From assembly GCA_028023455.1 (NCBI GenBank), contig JAQFVV010000002.1:31255725-31319724 (forward strand): a stretch of DNA of 64,000 nt, in the 5' to 3' direction. The stretch is from Epiperipatus broadwayi. Its lineage: Eukaryota > Onychophora > Udeonychophora > Euonychophora > Peripatidae. The notes beneath the pieces are model-generated. The model was not told the origin of the DNA. It saw only the letters and a program-made list of their open reading frames with translations, and did not search any database. Positions within the stretch are counted from its first letter, which is position 1. Every line of letters begins with the position of its first letter. This document shows positions 12,694 to 23,478 of the stretch, piece after piece. Position numbers and translations under genes: made by a program.

Positions 12694-13826
12694 TAATGTA
12701 ACAGAACTTATATGTATGAATATACTGTTATATTTGATTAAATTATAAATGCCTCAATTATCAAATGATAAATGCTCTACAAACCAAGAATTGCTGAGTT
12801 CAAATGTCTACCAATCGGTAATAATTCATAAAATGATGAAATGCTCTATAAATCATAAATACCTGACTGCTTCTAAGCTTCTTATAATGTAACAGAGTTT
12901 ATGTATAAGAATATACTTCTATATTTGGCTAAATTATAAATGCCTCAATTATCAAATGATAAATGCTCTACAAATCAAGAATTGCTGAGTTCAAATGTCT
13001 ACCAATCGGTAATAATTCATAAAATGATGAAATGCTCTATAAATCATAAATACCTGACTGCTTCTAAGCTTTTTATAATGTAACAGAGTTTATGTATAAG
13101 AATATACTTTTATATTTGGCTAAATTATAAATGCCTCAATTATCAAATGATAAATGCTCTACAAACCAAGAATTGCTGAGTTCAAATGTCTACCAATCGG
13201 TAATAATTCATAAAATGATGAAATGCTCTATAAATCATAAATACCTGACTGCTTCTAAGCTTCTTATAATGTAACAGAGTTTATGTATAAGAATATACTT
13301 CTATATTTGGCTAAATTATAAATGCTTCAATTATCAAATGATAAATCCTCTACAAATCAAGAATTGCTGAGTTCAAATGTCTACCAATCGGTAATAATTC
13401 ATAAAATGATGAAATGCTCTATAAATCATAAATACCTGACTGCTTCTAAGCTTTTTATAATGTAACAGAGTTTATGTATAAGAATATACTTTTATATTTG
13501 GCTAAATTATAAATGCCTCAATTATCAAATGATAAATGCTCTACAAACCAAGAATTGCTGAGTTCAAATGTCTACCAATCGGTAATAATTCATAAAATGA
13601 TGAAATGCTCTATAAATCATAAATACTTGACTGCTTCTAAGCTTCTTATAATGTAACAGAGTTTATGTATAAGAATATACTTTTATATTTGACTAAATTA
13701 TAAATGCTTTAATTACCAAATGATGAATATTCCACAAACCAAGAATTGCTGAATTTAAATGTTTACCAATCAGTAATAATTCATAAGATAATGAAATGTT
13801 ATATAAATCATAAATGCTTAACTGCT
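12694..13826 (+). repeat. 191-bp tandem array in 3' LTR (about 6 units)
   Basis: 'caagaattgctga' recurs at 12,785, 12,976, 13,167, 13,358, 13,549 and 13,740, a strictly regular 191-bp period with no deletions. The upstream LTR lost 18 and 6 nt in two units, so this copy shows the intact array. Confidence 0.85.
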
Positions 13827-14640
13827 ACCAAGCTTCTTCTCATAAAGGTATACAAAAATAAACTATTGTTGAATTGGAATATTTCCAAGCTTTTCCTCAT
13901 AAATGAATTCAAAATGAATTATTGTTAAATTAGAATATTTCCAAGTTTCTTCTCATAAATGAATTCAAAATGAATTATTGTTAAATTAGAATATTTCCAA
14001 GTTTCTTCTCATAAATGAATTCAAAATGAATTATTGTTGAATTAGAATATTTCCAAGCTTCTTCTCATAAATGGATTCAAAATGAATTATTGTTAAATTA
14101 GAATAATTCCAAGCTTCTTCTCATAAATGGATTCAAAATGAATTATTGTTGAATTAGAATATTTCCAAGCTTCTTCTCATAAATGGATTCAAAATGAATT
14201 ATTGTTGAATTAGAATATTTCCAAGCTTCTTCTCATAAATGGATTCAAAATGAATTATTGTTGAATTAGAATATTTCCAAGTTTCTTCTCATAAATGAAT
14301 TCAAAATGAATTATTGTTGAATTAGAATATTTCCAAGCTTCTTCTCATAAATGGATTCAAAATGAATTATTGTTAAATTAGAATATTTCCAAGTTTCTTC
14401 TCATAAATGAATTCAAAATGAATTATTGTTGAATTAGAATATTTCCAAGCTTCTTCTCATAAAGGAATACAAAAATGAACTATTGTTGAATTGGAATATT
14501 TCCAAGCTTCTTCTCATAAAGGAATACAAAAATAAACTATTGTTGAATTGGAATATTTCCAAGCTTCTTCTCATAAAGGAATACAAAAATGAACTATTGT
14601 TGAATTAGGATGTTTCCAAGTGTCTTCTCATAATGAACGT
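13827..14640 (+). repeat. 56-bp tandem array in 3' LTR (about 15 units)
   Basis: Same monomer and similar variant order as at 5,019-5,890, with about one unit fewer. Confidence 0.8.
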
Positions 14641-15142
14641 GTAAATGAACTATTGATAAATAAAAAAGGAACTGCTTCTAACTCTTTTATAAGTAAAATA
14701 AAAATGAGTTATCATGTGGATAGAAATGAATTTCATTAGAAATTGCAAATTAATTGTTATTTAATACATTTTTTTGTTACTAAAAATTAAATTGGTTATC
14801 CAGTTGTTCAGTTTTGTTTGTTTTTATCGCATCACTCACCAATTATAGCACTGGTTCATGAGAATCTCATGCATTCCTGAGCTACATCTGACATAACTAG
14901 ACCCAGGCCAGTCAGGTTGTAGTAAGACGGAACTCTAATGGCGCTGTTTGGAAAACCAAACATATAAATGTTTAGATGTTCACAGTCTCTATGGTACTAC
15001 ATCCTCTGATGAGCAGGAAATATTGTTGTAGGAGGCATTAACATCTGCATTAGGAATGTCAATTGATAGTTCCTTCCTACAGCATGCTCATCAGAAAATT
15101 GTTACAACTGATGTGATAAAAGGGTTGTACGCGGGTCCGGTT

Positions 15143-15145
<3 letters not shown>

Positions 15146-15180
<35 letters not shown>
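15146..15180. repeat. (TA)n microsatellite at the right edge of the LTR element
   Basis: A pure AT dinucleotide run between the LTR end and the next fold-back element. The left LTR edge also abuts (TA)n, so the element probably inserted into or next to such a tract. Confidence 0.9.
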
Positions 15181-15182
<2 letters not shown>

Positions 15183-15731
15183 AACAATTTAATATACAGA
15201 GTATTTTGAGCTCAGACTTTCACACAACTTTTAACTCTTCATACTATCATATACCACTGATGCATGTGACCACATATATATCTAAAAGATAAATAGTCAC
15301 CAATATACATATTTCACACTGAACCAGCACTCATCAGTTTGTCCAGATTATCATCTCTACACAATAAGACTCATGGTCAACCTGAGTGTGATGAGAATGT
15401 CAGCATCAGTGTGGGCTTTGAGTATTCCATCATCAGATTTTCAATAATAAGGCTGGCTAAAGAGTTAGAGAATGGAGTGGATTGAAGCCTGTCCATTAAA
15501 GTATGAACATTGGGTATTTTAATATAAATCTGAACACTTATTGTATATATGTGTAGAGATGATAATCTGGGCAAACTGACAAGTGCTGGCTTAGCACGAA
15601 ATAAGTACATTGGTGATTATTTATCTTTTAGACATATATGTGGTCAAGTGTATCAGTGTATGAGATAGTGCGGAGAGTTGATGGTCATGTGAAAGTCTGA
15701 GCTTAAAATACCTTATATATTACATTGTTTG
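15181..15731. mobile_element. Fold-back family F, palindromic copy
   Basis: The left end 'caaacaatttaatatacaga' is matched by the reverse complement of the right end near 15,712-15,731. Arms of about 170-190 bp pair with moderate divergence around an asymmetric centre that holds the family-F inner unit in reverse orientation (15,360-15,560). No transposase. It behaves as a MITE-like or inverted-dimer insertion. Confidence 0.7.
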
Positions 15732-16675
15732 TAATATATACTTTAATGCAATTTTTATATAAGAAGGAATTATGTAAAAATTGCATTAAAGTGTATATGA
15801 TATAATTAAAAAAATTAATATTATGTAAGAATTAATAGAATATTTGGTTGAAAATAATGTTTTTATTAATTATTATATATTTAATATTGGTTACGAATTC
15901 ACAAAGAGTTTAAAAATTAGTAAAATTATTTCTATCTTCAAAGTTTAATGTTTGATCATATTGAATGAGATTATTTATATCTGGGTTTGATTACAAGTGA
16001 ATTTGTTAGACTTGCTATCTCTTTAAGTTTCAAAAATGGCAGTATAAAGGGCCATTTTACATTTGTTTTTCAAACTGATAAAGAGGTTCATGATATTAAA
16101 AAAGTTCAAAAAAGTTTGCACTTTCTAGAGTTTTACATGTAAATGGAAATGATGTATTTTATAATTATATATAAAATTATAGTTGAAGATAAATCTTGGA
16201 CTGCAGAAAAGAATAACTTATTAATTAAAAGGAAATGCTCTGGTTTATTGCTGGATGTCGTATAAGCAGAGCAAAATTCTAATAGCTTACATAATATGTT
16301 CTAAATGGTAAAGCTGTTATTTCTATGCAATTATTTGTAGTGCTTTTTGTGGGCTAATTCAATGATAAAGGGGTGGATTTTGGATATCCAAGACCATAAA
16401 TCATGATTCCAATTGCACTTTTGATTTTCAAATTTTTTATGAATTCATGAGTGAAAAATCATTAAATTATTTTTTGATATTGTTATTACATGGCTGTATG
16501 ACATAACTTCAGCTTACATACTGCCATTTTAGCATCATATTTTTGACCACTTATATATTATGTACTGTAAACTTTAGTAAGTAATAATTTGCCTGATTGT
16601 TTAATATTTTAAAGAGATGATAGCCATGGGAAAGGAGGGTACATTAGGTTCTAAAAGTTCATGTATAGATGAATG
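15732..16675. other. AT-rich stretch, nothing recognised
   Basis: No ORF, RNA gene or bounded repeat. A local inverted pair ('atatactttaatgcaatttt' and its complement near 15,780) forms a small hairpin. Confidence 0.5.
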
Positions 16676-16870
16676 CAATGATCCAAAACTCCTCACTGAT
16701 GAAATCCATGAGTTGGAAATTAGTCTGAAAATATGGGATAGGATAGCATAGAATAAAAATTTATTAAGCACTATTATCTGGCATCCATTGCTATTTACTA
16801 AATCTTACAGCAAATGGCATAGGAAGTATGTTACTAAAGCAACAATATGTCAGTTGAATTCATGTGTAGA
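16676..16870 (-). repeat. Degenerate family-H fragment
   Basis: 'cctcactgatgaaatccatg' and 'tctggcatccattg' align, with much divergence, to the reverse complement of the family-H body at 22,100-22,200. This is the oldest-looking member in the window. Confidence 0.5.
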
Positions 16871-18470
16871 GATATTAACCTTTACCCAGTCCATTTCTGT
16901 CTGACTTCAGACTGACACTGCTGTAATGTGTTGGAATTAGTATTCACTTGTCTTCTAGATATTGTATTAGACAAATTTGCATTTATATTTTAGACCTTGT
17001 TTCAAAATGTAAGACATAATTAAGAGAAAAATAACTCTTTGCATAATTCAATGGAATTTTTTTACATTACATTAGCAAAGATTAATTGTACATTTTTTCC
17101 TAAATATAATGTAGCTACAAATAGGAAAAGAAAGTCATTGTAATAATGTGCAGACTGGAAGAATGAGGTGATTGAATTTTATTAGTAGTGATTGAAAGTA
17201 ACAGTTCAACCTCTCTTTATTAACTATTTTTGTTACTTCATTAAAAGAAACAAAGTTAATAAAAATAACTTAATAATGTATCAAGAGATGGAGAAATGGT
17301 TTGAAATTTACTTTTTATACAAAAGCAAATTGGATTGTTAAAATTTAAAAAAAGGAATCAAAATGTTATTAAAATTACAAAGCAAGTCAAATTTGTAAAA
17401 AAAAACATATAAATATATTTTCTCTGTTTTCTGTCTTTTTTTTTTTTGTTATAAATGTAATTAAAGATTGTTTCAAAATAGATGGTATTTTCAGAGGGAA
17501 ACAGTTTAAGATGTTTGATATTATGTTTTTTTCTATACAATGGTAGTTACTTATAAAAGTGCTGTGATAACTGGTATAAGAACAGAATATATTGTGCTCG
17601 CAGAATGAACGAATTTAAAACTAATGGATTTACAAAGGAATTCATAATTGAGCAGCATATGGTTGAACACAATTTCTGGTGAAAAAGTAATTTCACTATT
17701 ATTAAAAAAAATACAAAATGGCCAAATGCACTTGTGGCTTGTCCCTTAATATGTGTGGCTAGACTTCCTCCAGTAGGTGTGCATCTTTACTTTACAATGT
17801 AGCTCCATAGAAGAAGAAAGTGTTAAAAAGTCCAGCTTTATCTTGGGAAAAAAAGTGATGTCTCATTATTTGATGAATATGTTTACCTTATCTAGGGAAT
17901 GGAATAACAGTTGCTGATTCTTTCCAAAATTCTACTTGTTTACAGAAGATGAAAGAAGAAATATACTAATGCTGACCCTTCTAACTTGAAGCATGACTGT
18001 ATAATAGAATTTGTCAATCTAAGAGTAAATAAACAGACATAACTATTTGTTATTAGCCTGAAATTTTGAATAATGAAGTCAAATAAGTAGATTTAACCAT
18101 TTGATTGACAGCCTGAAATCAGAAGCACAAAATATATAATATAATGAATCATATATAAATGGCTTGGAAGAATTTTGAAAACTGAAAAGTTATTACTCCT
18201 CATTAATTCTGATTATTAGTTATTAATTCTCATTATTGGAATTTTAAGTTTTCTGTGCCCCATGTTATTGCTCTATACCTATGGGACTGCCACATTATGA
18301 ATAAAGGTTTGAACTTGGGATTCTGGTGGCCTATGATGGGTATGATTAGTAGTGCCAGACCAACATAAAAATAAAATGCCCAGTGAACTCAGAACTTTTA
18401 GAAGCATATTCTCTTTATATGCAGTTAGATTAAAATACATATGGTAGACACATATCTAAATGAATGAACT
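16871..18470. other. Unassigned AT-rich stretch
   Basis: No ORF above about 60 residues and no motif recognised. Slightly less AT-rich patches near 17,700-17,800 and 18,240-18,360 could be old repeats, but I cannot assign them. Confidence 0.45.
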
Positions 18471-18545
18471 ATGATGAGCAGGGAATATTACTGCTGTATG
18501 ACTAACATTACCAGCAATATGCTTAGAAACTGATAAAGATGTTCA
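18471..18545 (+). repeat. Diverged copy of the LTR-end hairpin
   Basis: 'atgatgagcagggaatatta' followed by an 'acattacc...gcaatatgctta' pattern parallels 'ctgatgagcaggaaatattg' and its partner at 6,255-6,343 and 15,006-15,094 in the LTRs. It suggests that this LTR segment also exists independently, or is an old LTR fragment. Confidence 0.4.
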
Positions 18546-19087
18546 GTGTGATCATCAACAATCTTTTTTGGGGTTCAAAGATCAAAATCATATTACACTA
18601 ACTATAATGTTTTGTTCCAAATATTTTTTACCTTTAAAGATATTTATATATATATATTATTTTTATAATTACTATTTAAAAAAAAAAGAATATCCACATG
18701 GAAAGTGAAAACTATTTTTAAAGATATGTTAGCAATGACTCAGAAGTACGTATTTTTTTGCAATGAAATTTTAGTATTTTAAAAATATTAAAAATATTAA
18801 GTAATGTTTTTTTTTTGGTTTGAAAAATATTTTAAATAGTATTTTTGCTAGAAAATAATTTACTTTGCTACAGAGGCTATTTAAATTATAGAAGTCTCAA
18901 TAAATTATAAATAAAAAAAGACAATTATTTTTAGATTGTTTGTGTGGTATGTATAAATAATATTGTTAATACTTTTTGAATGCTGCACATTACATATAAT
19001 AGTTATATGACAAGAAAGAAAACTTGTAATTCAAAAAAGAATAGAAACATCACTATACTTACTGCTACCATTTCCAACTTTCTTATA

Positions 19088-19240
19088 AAAAAATAGGCAA
19101 AACTCATTATACATATTGCCACACACAGCAAGCTAGAGTAATCAATGAATGCCAAAATGTGGCAATACGTATAGTGAGTTTTGCCTATTTTAATAACAGT
19201 TATAAGCAAGCATAAAAAATGGTGATCATGTGATGTTTAT
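19088..19240. mobile_element. Family-H hairpin retroposon, 13-bp target duplication
   Basis: A 153-bp insert bounded by perfect direct repeats 'caactttcttata' at 19,075-19,087 and 19,241-19,253. The body is a hairpin: 'aaataggcaaaactc...' at 19,091-19,123 pairs with 19,158-19,190 around a 34-nt loop. It is followed by a 50-nt tail ending 'ggtgatcatgtgatgttta'. The uninterrupted opposite arm of the host element confirms that the insert is extra. Variable-length duplications of this size are typical of target-primed retroposition; DNA transposons usually make shorter, fixed ones. Confidence 0.75.
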
Positions 19241-19286
19241 CAACTTTCTTATACACTTAACAATACTATTTTTTACACCAAAACTT

Positions 19287-19324
19287 TACTCTTGCAGTTT
19301 TGACTGTCCTGAAGTCATCATCAG
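19287..19324 (-). ncRNA. Hammerhead-ribozyme-like core (degenerate)
   Basis: On the minus strand: CTGATGA, a stem-loop with GACT...AGTC arms, then AAAAC and ACTGCAAGAGTA. This resembles the hammerhead order CUGAUGA / stem II / GAAA / stem III / UH. Problems: GAA is changed to AAA and there is an extra T before stem II, so it is probably inactive even if related. Confidence 0.3.
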
Positions 19325-19381
19325 TAAAGGTTTGGTGTAAAAAATAGTATTGTTAAGTGCATAAAAAAGTTGGAAATGGTT

Positions 19382-19419
19382 CTGATAATGACTGCAGGAT
19401 AGTTGAAACTGTAAGAGTA
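19382..19419 (+). ncRNA. Hammerhead-ribozyme-like core (degenerate)
   Basis: CTGATAA, a GACT...AGTT stem-loop, GAAAC, then ACT-GTAAG-AGT-A, which could form stem III with a UA cleavage position. CTGANGA is degraded (G to A) and an extra T precedes stem II. Penelope-like elements are known to carry hammerhead motifs in their terminal repeats. Confidence 0.3.
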
Positions 19420-19470
19420 AAGTTTTGGTGTAAAAAATAGTATTGTTAAGTGTATAAGAAAGTTGGAAAT

Positions 19471-20484
19471 GGCATCATACATAAATATAGAAATCAATAC
19501 ATAAAGAAAAGAGAAAGAACAAAATTGTATATTTAATGCTCTATAATAAGTAATAATACACTGATATATAATACATTTCTGCAGTATTTAATGAAAAGGT
19601 GCCAAAAATGCTTTTTGACTTAGTTAATAAATGTCCAAGGAACCATTTTGGTCCATGAACTTTTTATGAACTCTTGAACAATAAAGTCATTAACATCTTG
19701 TTTGAAAATGAAAGAAGTTATATAATTTTATCATTGTTATTAATTCTTTTATATACAAAAATATATATAAAATGAAATATATTTTAGTTTTATGATAATT
19801 CGATTTTTTTAATATGTAAGTATTATTTTATATTATCTTTTAATTTTATCATCATTTTTATTTTCATATCTATAAATCTTAAAATTTAGTTTTTGATAAC
19901 TTATAAAAATATTTAAAAAAAAAACAATTTTAAAAAAGGTTATCTTTCTAACTTAATATTATTGAAGAATTTAAAATCAATATTTTTTTTGCATTAGTTT
20001 CGTTTGTTACTGTTATTTGATTTGATTGTTTATATTTAAGCAAATTTTATGCCATGTTAAAGACTGCATGAAATTTAATTATATTTTTAGATATACTTTT
20101 AATTTTTTCTTTATTGCCCTTCACAGATTTGTATGTTGAACTACTTATTTTGATTGATAACATAATCACATGTATTGCTTTTTATCAATGCATCTCTCAT
20201 CTTAGCTCCATCTCTCATCTTCCCTCCATCATATCACAAACATCCCCTAGTACTGAAAGATAGGCCATCCTCTTTTACAATATATACATTTCAGGCACAA
20301 TCTTACTCATTAGTATGAGCTAACTTTATCAAAACATCCAAATCTCTATGCACATGTTGACAATTTGATATATTATTTATTTCTCCATTCTTATACATTC
20401 TCTGTTACCTATTCATATAAGTTACAGACTGATTTCCATCCATTTTTAACATTTAATGAAATCATGAATAATTATTGCACTGTA
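19471..20484. other. AT-rich stretch, nothing recognised
   Basis: No ORF or bounded repeat. Several A and T homopolymers. The segment 20,160-20,470 is pyrimidine-rich (ctctcatctt-type) but has no identifiable function. Confidence 0.5.
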
Positions 20485-20488
20485 GATA

Positions 20489-20555
<67 letters not shown>
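20485..20555. repeat. (TA)n microsatellite
   Basis: About 70 bp of nearly pure TA dinucleotides with one 'tatacata' interruption. The reading frame that crosses it is an artefact. Confidence 0.95.
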
Positions 20556-20558
<3 letters not shown>

Positions 20559-21012
20559 GATCTATTGTCTGTCCTCATTTCAACTCTATCATGTATATAA
20601 CCAACAATCAGCATAGAAAAGCAAACCACCCTCTCTCATTCATTACTTATGAATGTTTTAAATAAACCTCATATATGAATTTGAGATATGTCACTTGAAA
20701 TTTTATGCCTATGTTAATATCTCATATTATCTTGTTCCACCATTCTCTTTAGGTGTTTATATATATATTATTGATATTGGGATTATCTAAGTGTTGACAG
20801 GTTTTAATGATTACTTATAAACCCATTTAGCCACGAACATTATTACACTTATTGTTTAAGTAATACTTTTGTAATTTGAAAATTATAATTGCAGTTAGTA
20901 ATATTATAATTAACTATTTATTAGTCTGCATTCGGAATAGGTTATATTTACATGTTTAAGGAGAATTATTTAAATTTCTTTGTATCAATAATGTCAGTAG
21001 TCTGTTGATTAA
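20556..21012. other. AT-rich stretch, nothing recognised
   Basis: No ORF, RNA gene or bounded repeat seen. Confidence 0.5.
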
Positions 21013-21146
21013 AACAGGCAAAACTCTCTATACAGTGTTGCCACTCAGTGCAAGCCAGAGTAATCAATGGATGCAAGAAGGTTTGTGCATAAAATCTCTA
21101 TCTAGTGCGTACTCATCCAATATTCCCAGACTAGTTTCTAGCTTTT
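21013..21146. repeat. Family-H half-arm fragment
   Basis: Begins 'aaaacaggcaaaactctcta' and runs through 'gccactcagtgcaagccaga' to 'cccagactagtttctagc', in the same order as the left half of the elements at 22,041 and 53,156. It stops at a T run with no second arm, so it is a truncated copy. Confidence 0.65.
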
Positions 21147-22027
21147 TTTTAATTTAATGGCAATTGAGGCAGGTTTAAGAAAGTAACCAAAAGTACTTCT
21201 GTGGATTTAAGGATTGTTTATAATAGTTTGTAAACCATTAAATTTATTATTTTTATTATAATTACAATTTTGTTTTAATTAATGGACATTATATATATAT
21301 ATATATATTCTTAGCAAACTGACTATGAATATGAAATAAAAATGTCGTAAGTATACTCAATACAATAATGTTATTAAAAATTTTATATTTAAACTGTATA
21401 TGAATATTATTTTACATTAATATATATATATATGCCAAAACTAAATTATTAACATTTTTAATTTTAAAACTTATCAATTATATTTGGAAAATTTTTAGAT
21501 ACAAAGAAGGGCAAAGATTTAATACACGTCCATAGAGAAATATTAAAGAAAAAATCATCATCATCATTAAGCTAAATAAGTGATGATAAATAATGTTTTT
21601 TTTTCTTTTATTATTTAACTAATAATAGCTAGATGTTTATTTACTGAGAAACAATTGCATGCCCAGTTAGGTTAGCTATATGCCAGATACTTATAGAAAT
21701 TTTAAATTTTATACAAATTTCAAATTAAAGTGCTCATAGGGGTATGGATAGATATTTGAGTCATTTGATTATAATGCTTTTCAATACATATAGATACATG
21801 GGCACATAAATTAATAAACCTGATGAAAGTTGCAGTTGTAATAGTAGAAACATAATTTGTTCACTATATAAAAATATACAAATATCTGGACAGTTTCAGC
21901 CTAATCATAATTTATAAAATATTCATTATTTTATTGCCATACCATAAATATGATGTATTGAATAAGGGATGTTTCATGCACTGATATTGAATCTTACATC
22001 TCTCTATTTATTTGCATTATACTAATT
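21147..22027. other. AT-rich stretch with short (TA)n runs
   Basis: (TA)n near 21,292 and 21,419. No ORF or recognisable element. Confidence 0.5.
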
Positions 22028-22040
22028 AATCTATTAATTA

Positions 22041-22391
22041 CCTAGAGGCTAAAATCTCCATACAGTCAGACCACTGATTGCAAGCCAGAGTAATCAACGG
22101 ATGCAAGAGGATTTTTGCATAAAATCTCTATCTAGTGCCTACTCATCCAATATCCCCAGACTAGTTTCTAGCTTGTGGATTTCATCAGTGAGAAGCCTTG
22201 GATCTGAGGGTACTGCTAGTCTGGTGATGTTGAATGAGTTGGCACTAGATAGGGTTTTTATGCAAAAACTTTCTTGCATCTATTGAATACTCTGCTTGCA
22301 CTGAGTGGTGCTATTGCATGGATAATTTAGCCTCTGTGTAAACAGCTTGTGTAAGCATAAAGAATGGAGGTGATGTGATGTTTAGTGGTTT
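22041..22391. mobile_element. Family-H long hairpin retroposon with imperfect 13-bp target duplication
   Basis: A 290-bp imperfect palindrome (22,045-22,334; ends 'gaggcta' / 'tagcctc') is followed by a tail ending 'gatgtgatgtttagtggttt'. Flanking repeats are 'aatctattaatta' (22,028-22,040) and 'aatccattaatta' (22,392-22,404), 12 of 13 identical. Left-arm blocks 'ctatctagtgcctactcatc' and 'cccagactag' are mirrored on the right. The body is the same sequence as the half-arms at 21,013 and 53,156. The 61-residue frame inside it is not a gene. Confidence 0.7.
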
Positions 22392-22404
22392 AATCCATTA
22401 ATTA

Positions 22405-22605
22405 AATGTAAAAAAAAAAATTTTGAATAAAAATACTGGTGTAAAAGGGAAACAATAAATAAGAATACCATACTCATTAGGCTTACTAATTTTCCGGATT
22501 TTAATGATTTGAACAATTTCTATCCCTGTATTTCCATTTAAGCTTCATTTATTAACCAATGTTGAATGGCTATTTGAGTTGGATATACTTATATACTGAA
22601 GGTTT

Positions 22606-22607
<2 letters not shown>
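22405..22607. other. Short unassigned spacer
   Basis: AT-rich, no feature recognised. Confidence 0.5.

Positions 22608-22667
<60 letters not shown>
22608..22667. repeat. (TA)n microsatellite at the 3' end of an RTE copy
   Basis: A pure TA run adjoining the TGATGATGAT-type tail of the minus-strand RTE fragment. The same juxtaposition occurs, more loosely, at 37,310-37,330. Confidence 0.95.
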
Positions 22668-22668
<1 letters not shown>

Positions 22669-23416
22669 TCATTATCAACCATTATCAATCCACTGCAGGA
22701 TGAAGGTCTCTCCAAGTTTAATCCATCTTCTCCAATTTTTAGCTTCTCTTCTCCACATCACCCCTGCACACTTTCTTATTTCATCCATCCATCTCACATG
22801 TGGTCTCTTTCTGGGTCTTTTACAATCTCTTGGAATCCAGTTTAAAATTTTAATTGTCCATCTATTATCATCTCTTCTAACAATATGTCCAGCCGAACTC
22901 CAATCTTTTAATTTTTTCAATGAGGTCAGTAACACCTGTTTGTTCTCTTACCCATACATTGCTTTTACGATCTCTTCTTGTTACTCCCAACATACATCTC
23001 TCCATACTCCTTTGAGTGGTCTGAAGTCTCTGTATTGCTCTTCTATTAAGTGTCCAAGTCTCAGATCCATAAGTAAGAACTGGTAAAACACATTTGTTAA
23101 AAACCTTCCTTTTCAAACCCATAGGCATATTTCCTTTTAGTATCAAGTTATTTCTACCAAAAGCACTCCAACCAAGTTTAATTCTATGATTAATTTCCTC
23201 CATTATGTTTCCATCTGTATTAATAATCTGACCAAAGTATTTGTAACAGTTAACTTCTTCTAATTTATCATAATCAATCTTTATTTTCATATTTTGAGCA
23301 AATCGATTAAACATTACATTAGTCTTTTTAACATTTATCTTTAGTCCTACTTTCCTACTTTCATCTGATAATTCCTGCAACATTTCCTGCAGATCTGAAG
23401 CATTATTTGCAAAAAC
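22668..23416 (-). mobile_element. RTE-type LINE, 3' fragment with broken reverse transcriptase ORF
   Basis: Two minus-strand frames (22,877-23,383 and 22,675-22,935) together encode the C-terminal part of the same protein as the open frame at 37,338-39,086. Shared blocks include LKINVKKT, HRIKLGWSAFGRNN, LTYGSETWTLNRRAIQRLQT and the terminal LGETFILQWIDNG. They are separated by a frameshift near 22,900. Everything upstream of the FADD catalytic motif is missing: the copy is 5'-truncated at (TA)n near 23,416. Such truncation is the usual outcome of incomplete target-primed reverse transcription. Confidence 0.85.
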
Positions 23417-23478
23417 TATATATATATATATATATATATATAGTATTCACTTCATTATATATATATATATATATATAT
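23417..23478. repeat. (TA)n junction between RTE and Penelope-like fragments
   Basis: Two TA runs separated by 'gtattcacttca'. The right part forms an inverted pair with the start of the next element ('cattatata...tatataatg'). Both neighbours are truncated at this junction. Confidence 0.85.

Larger units (their letters stand above)
3114..15145 (+). mobile_element. Large LTR retrotransposon-like element with about 3.25-kb LTRs, probably non-autonomous
   Basis: Two long, highly similar direct repeats (3,114-6,394 and 11,895-15,145) flank a 5.5-kb internal region. The repeats begin TGAAACAG and end GGTTACA, so they have canonical TG...CA ends. A primer-binding-site-like motif follows the first repeat at once, and a G-rich tract precedes the second. 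The flanks are AT repeats ending 'atat' on the left and starting 'atat' on the right, compatible with a 4-bp target duplication but not decisive inside (TA)n. The internal region has a gag-like ORF with disruptions and no recognisable protease, reverse transcriptase or integrase. LTRs of this length with an almost coding-free interior recall the LARD class (large retrotransposon derivatives) described in plants. A plain segmental duplication is the alternative. Confidence 0.65.
11895..15145 (+). repeat. 3' LTR-like direct repeat
   Basis: 3,251 bp, the downstream copy of 3,114-6,394 with the same order of leader, 191-bp array, 56-bp array, hairpin and terminal GGTTACA. After the shared end this copy goes directly into (TA)n, while the upstream copy continues into the primer-site-like motif. 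That is the pattern expected of an LTR pair. Confidence 0.7.
19063..19470. mobile_element. Fold-back element with hammerhead-like core, carrying a nested insertion
   Basis: Arms 'ccatttccaactttcttata' (left) and its complement near 19,445-19,470 (right), each followed inward by 'aacaatactattttttacac'. A third partial arm lies at 19,325-19,380, so the element is a tandem of two half-palindromes. The inner part holds CTGATGATGACT...AGTC-type motifs on both strands. A 153-bp family-H hairpin is inserted in the left arm at 19,088-19,240. Confidence 0.65.

Noticed and set aside
15377-15610. 77-residue minus-strand frame
   Set aside because: Lies entirely inside the centre and arm of the family-F palindrome, and its peptide has no homologous open frame in the other copies.
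22559-23086. 175-residue plus-strand frame with a poly-IY stretch
   Set aside because: A (TA)n translation followed by the antisense of the RTE fragment.
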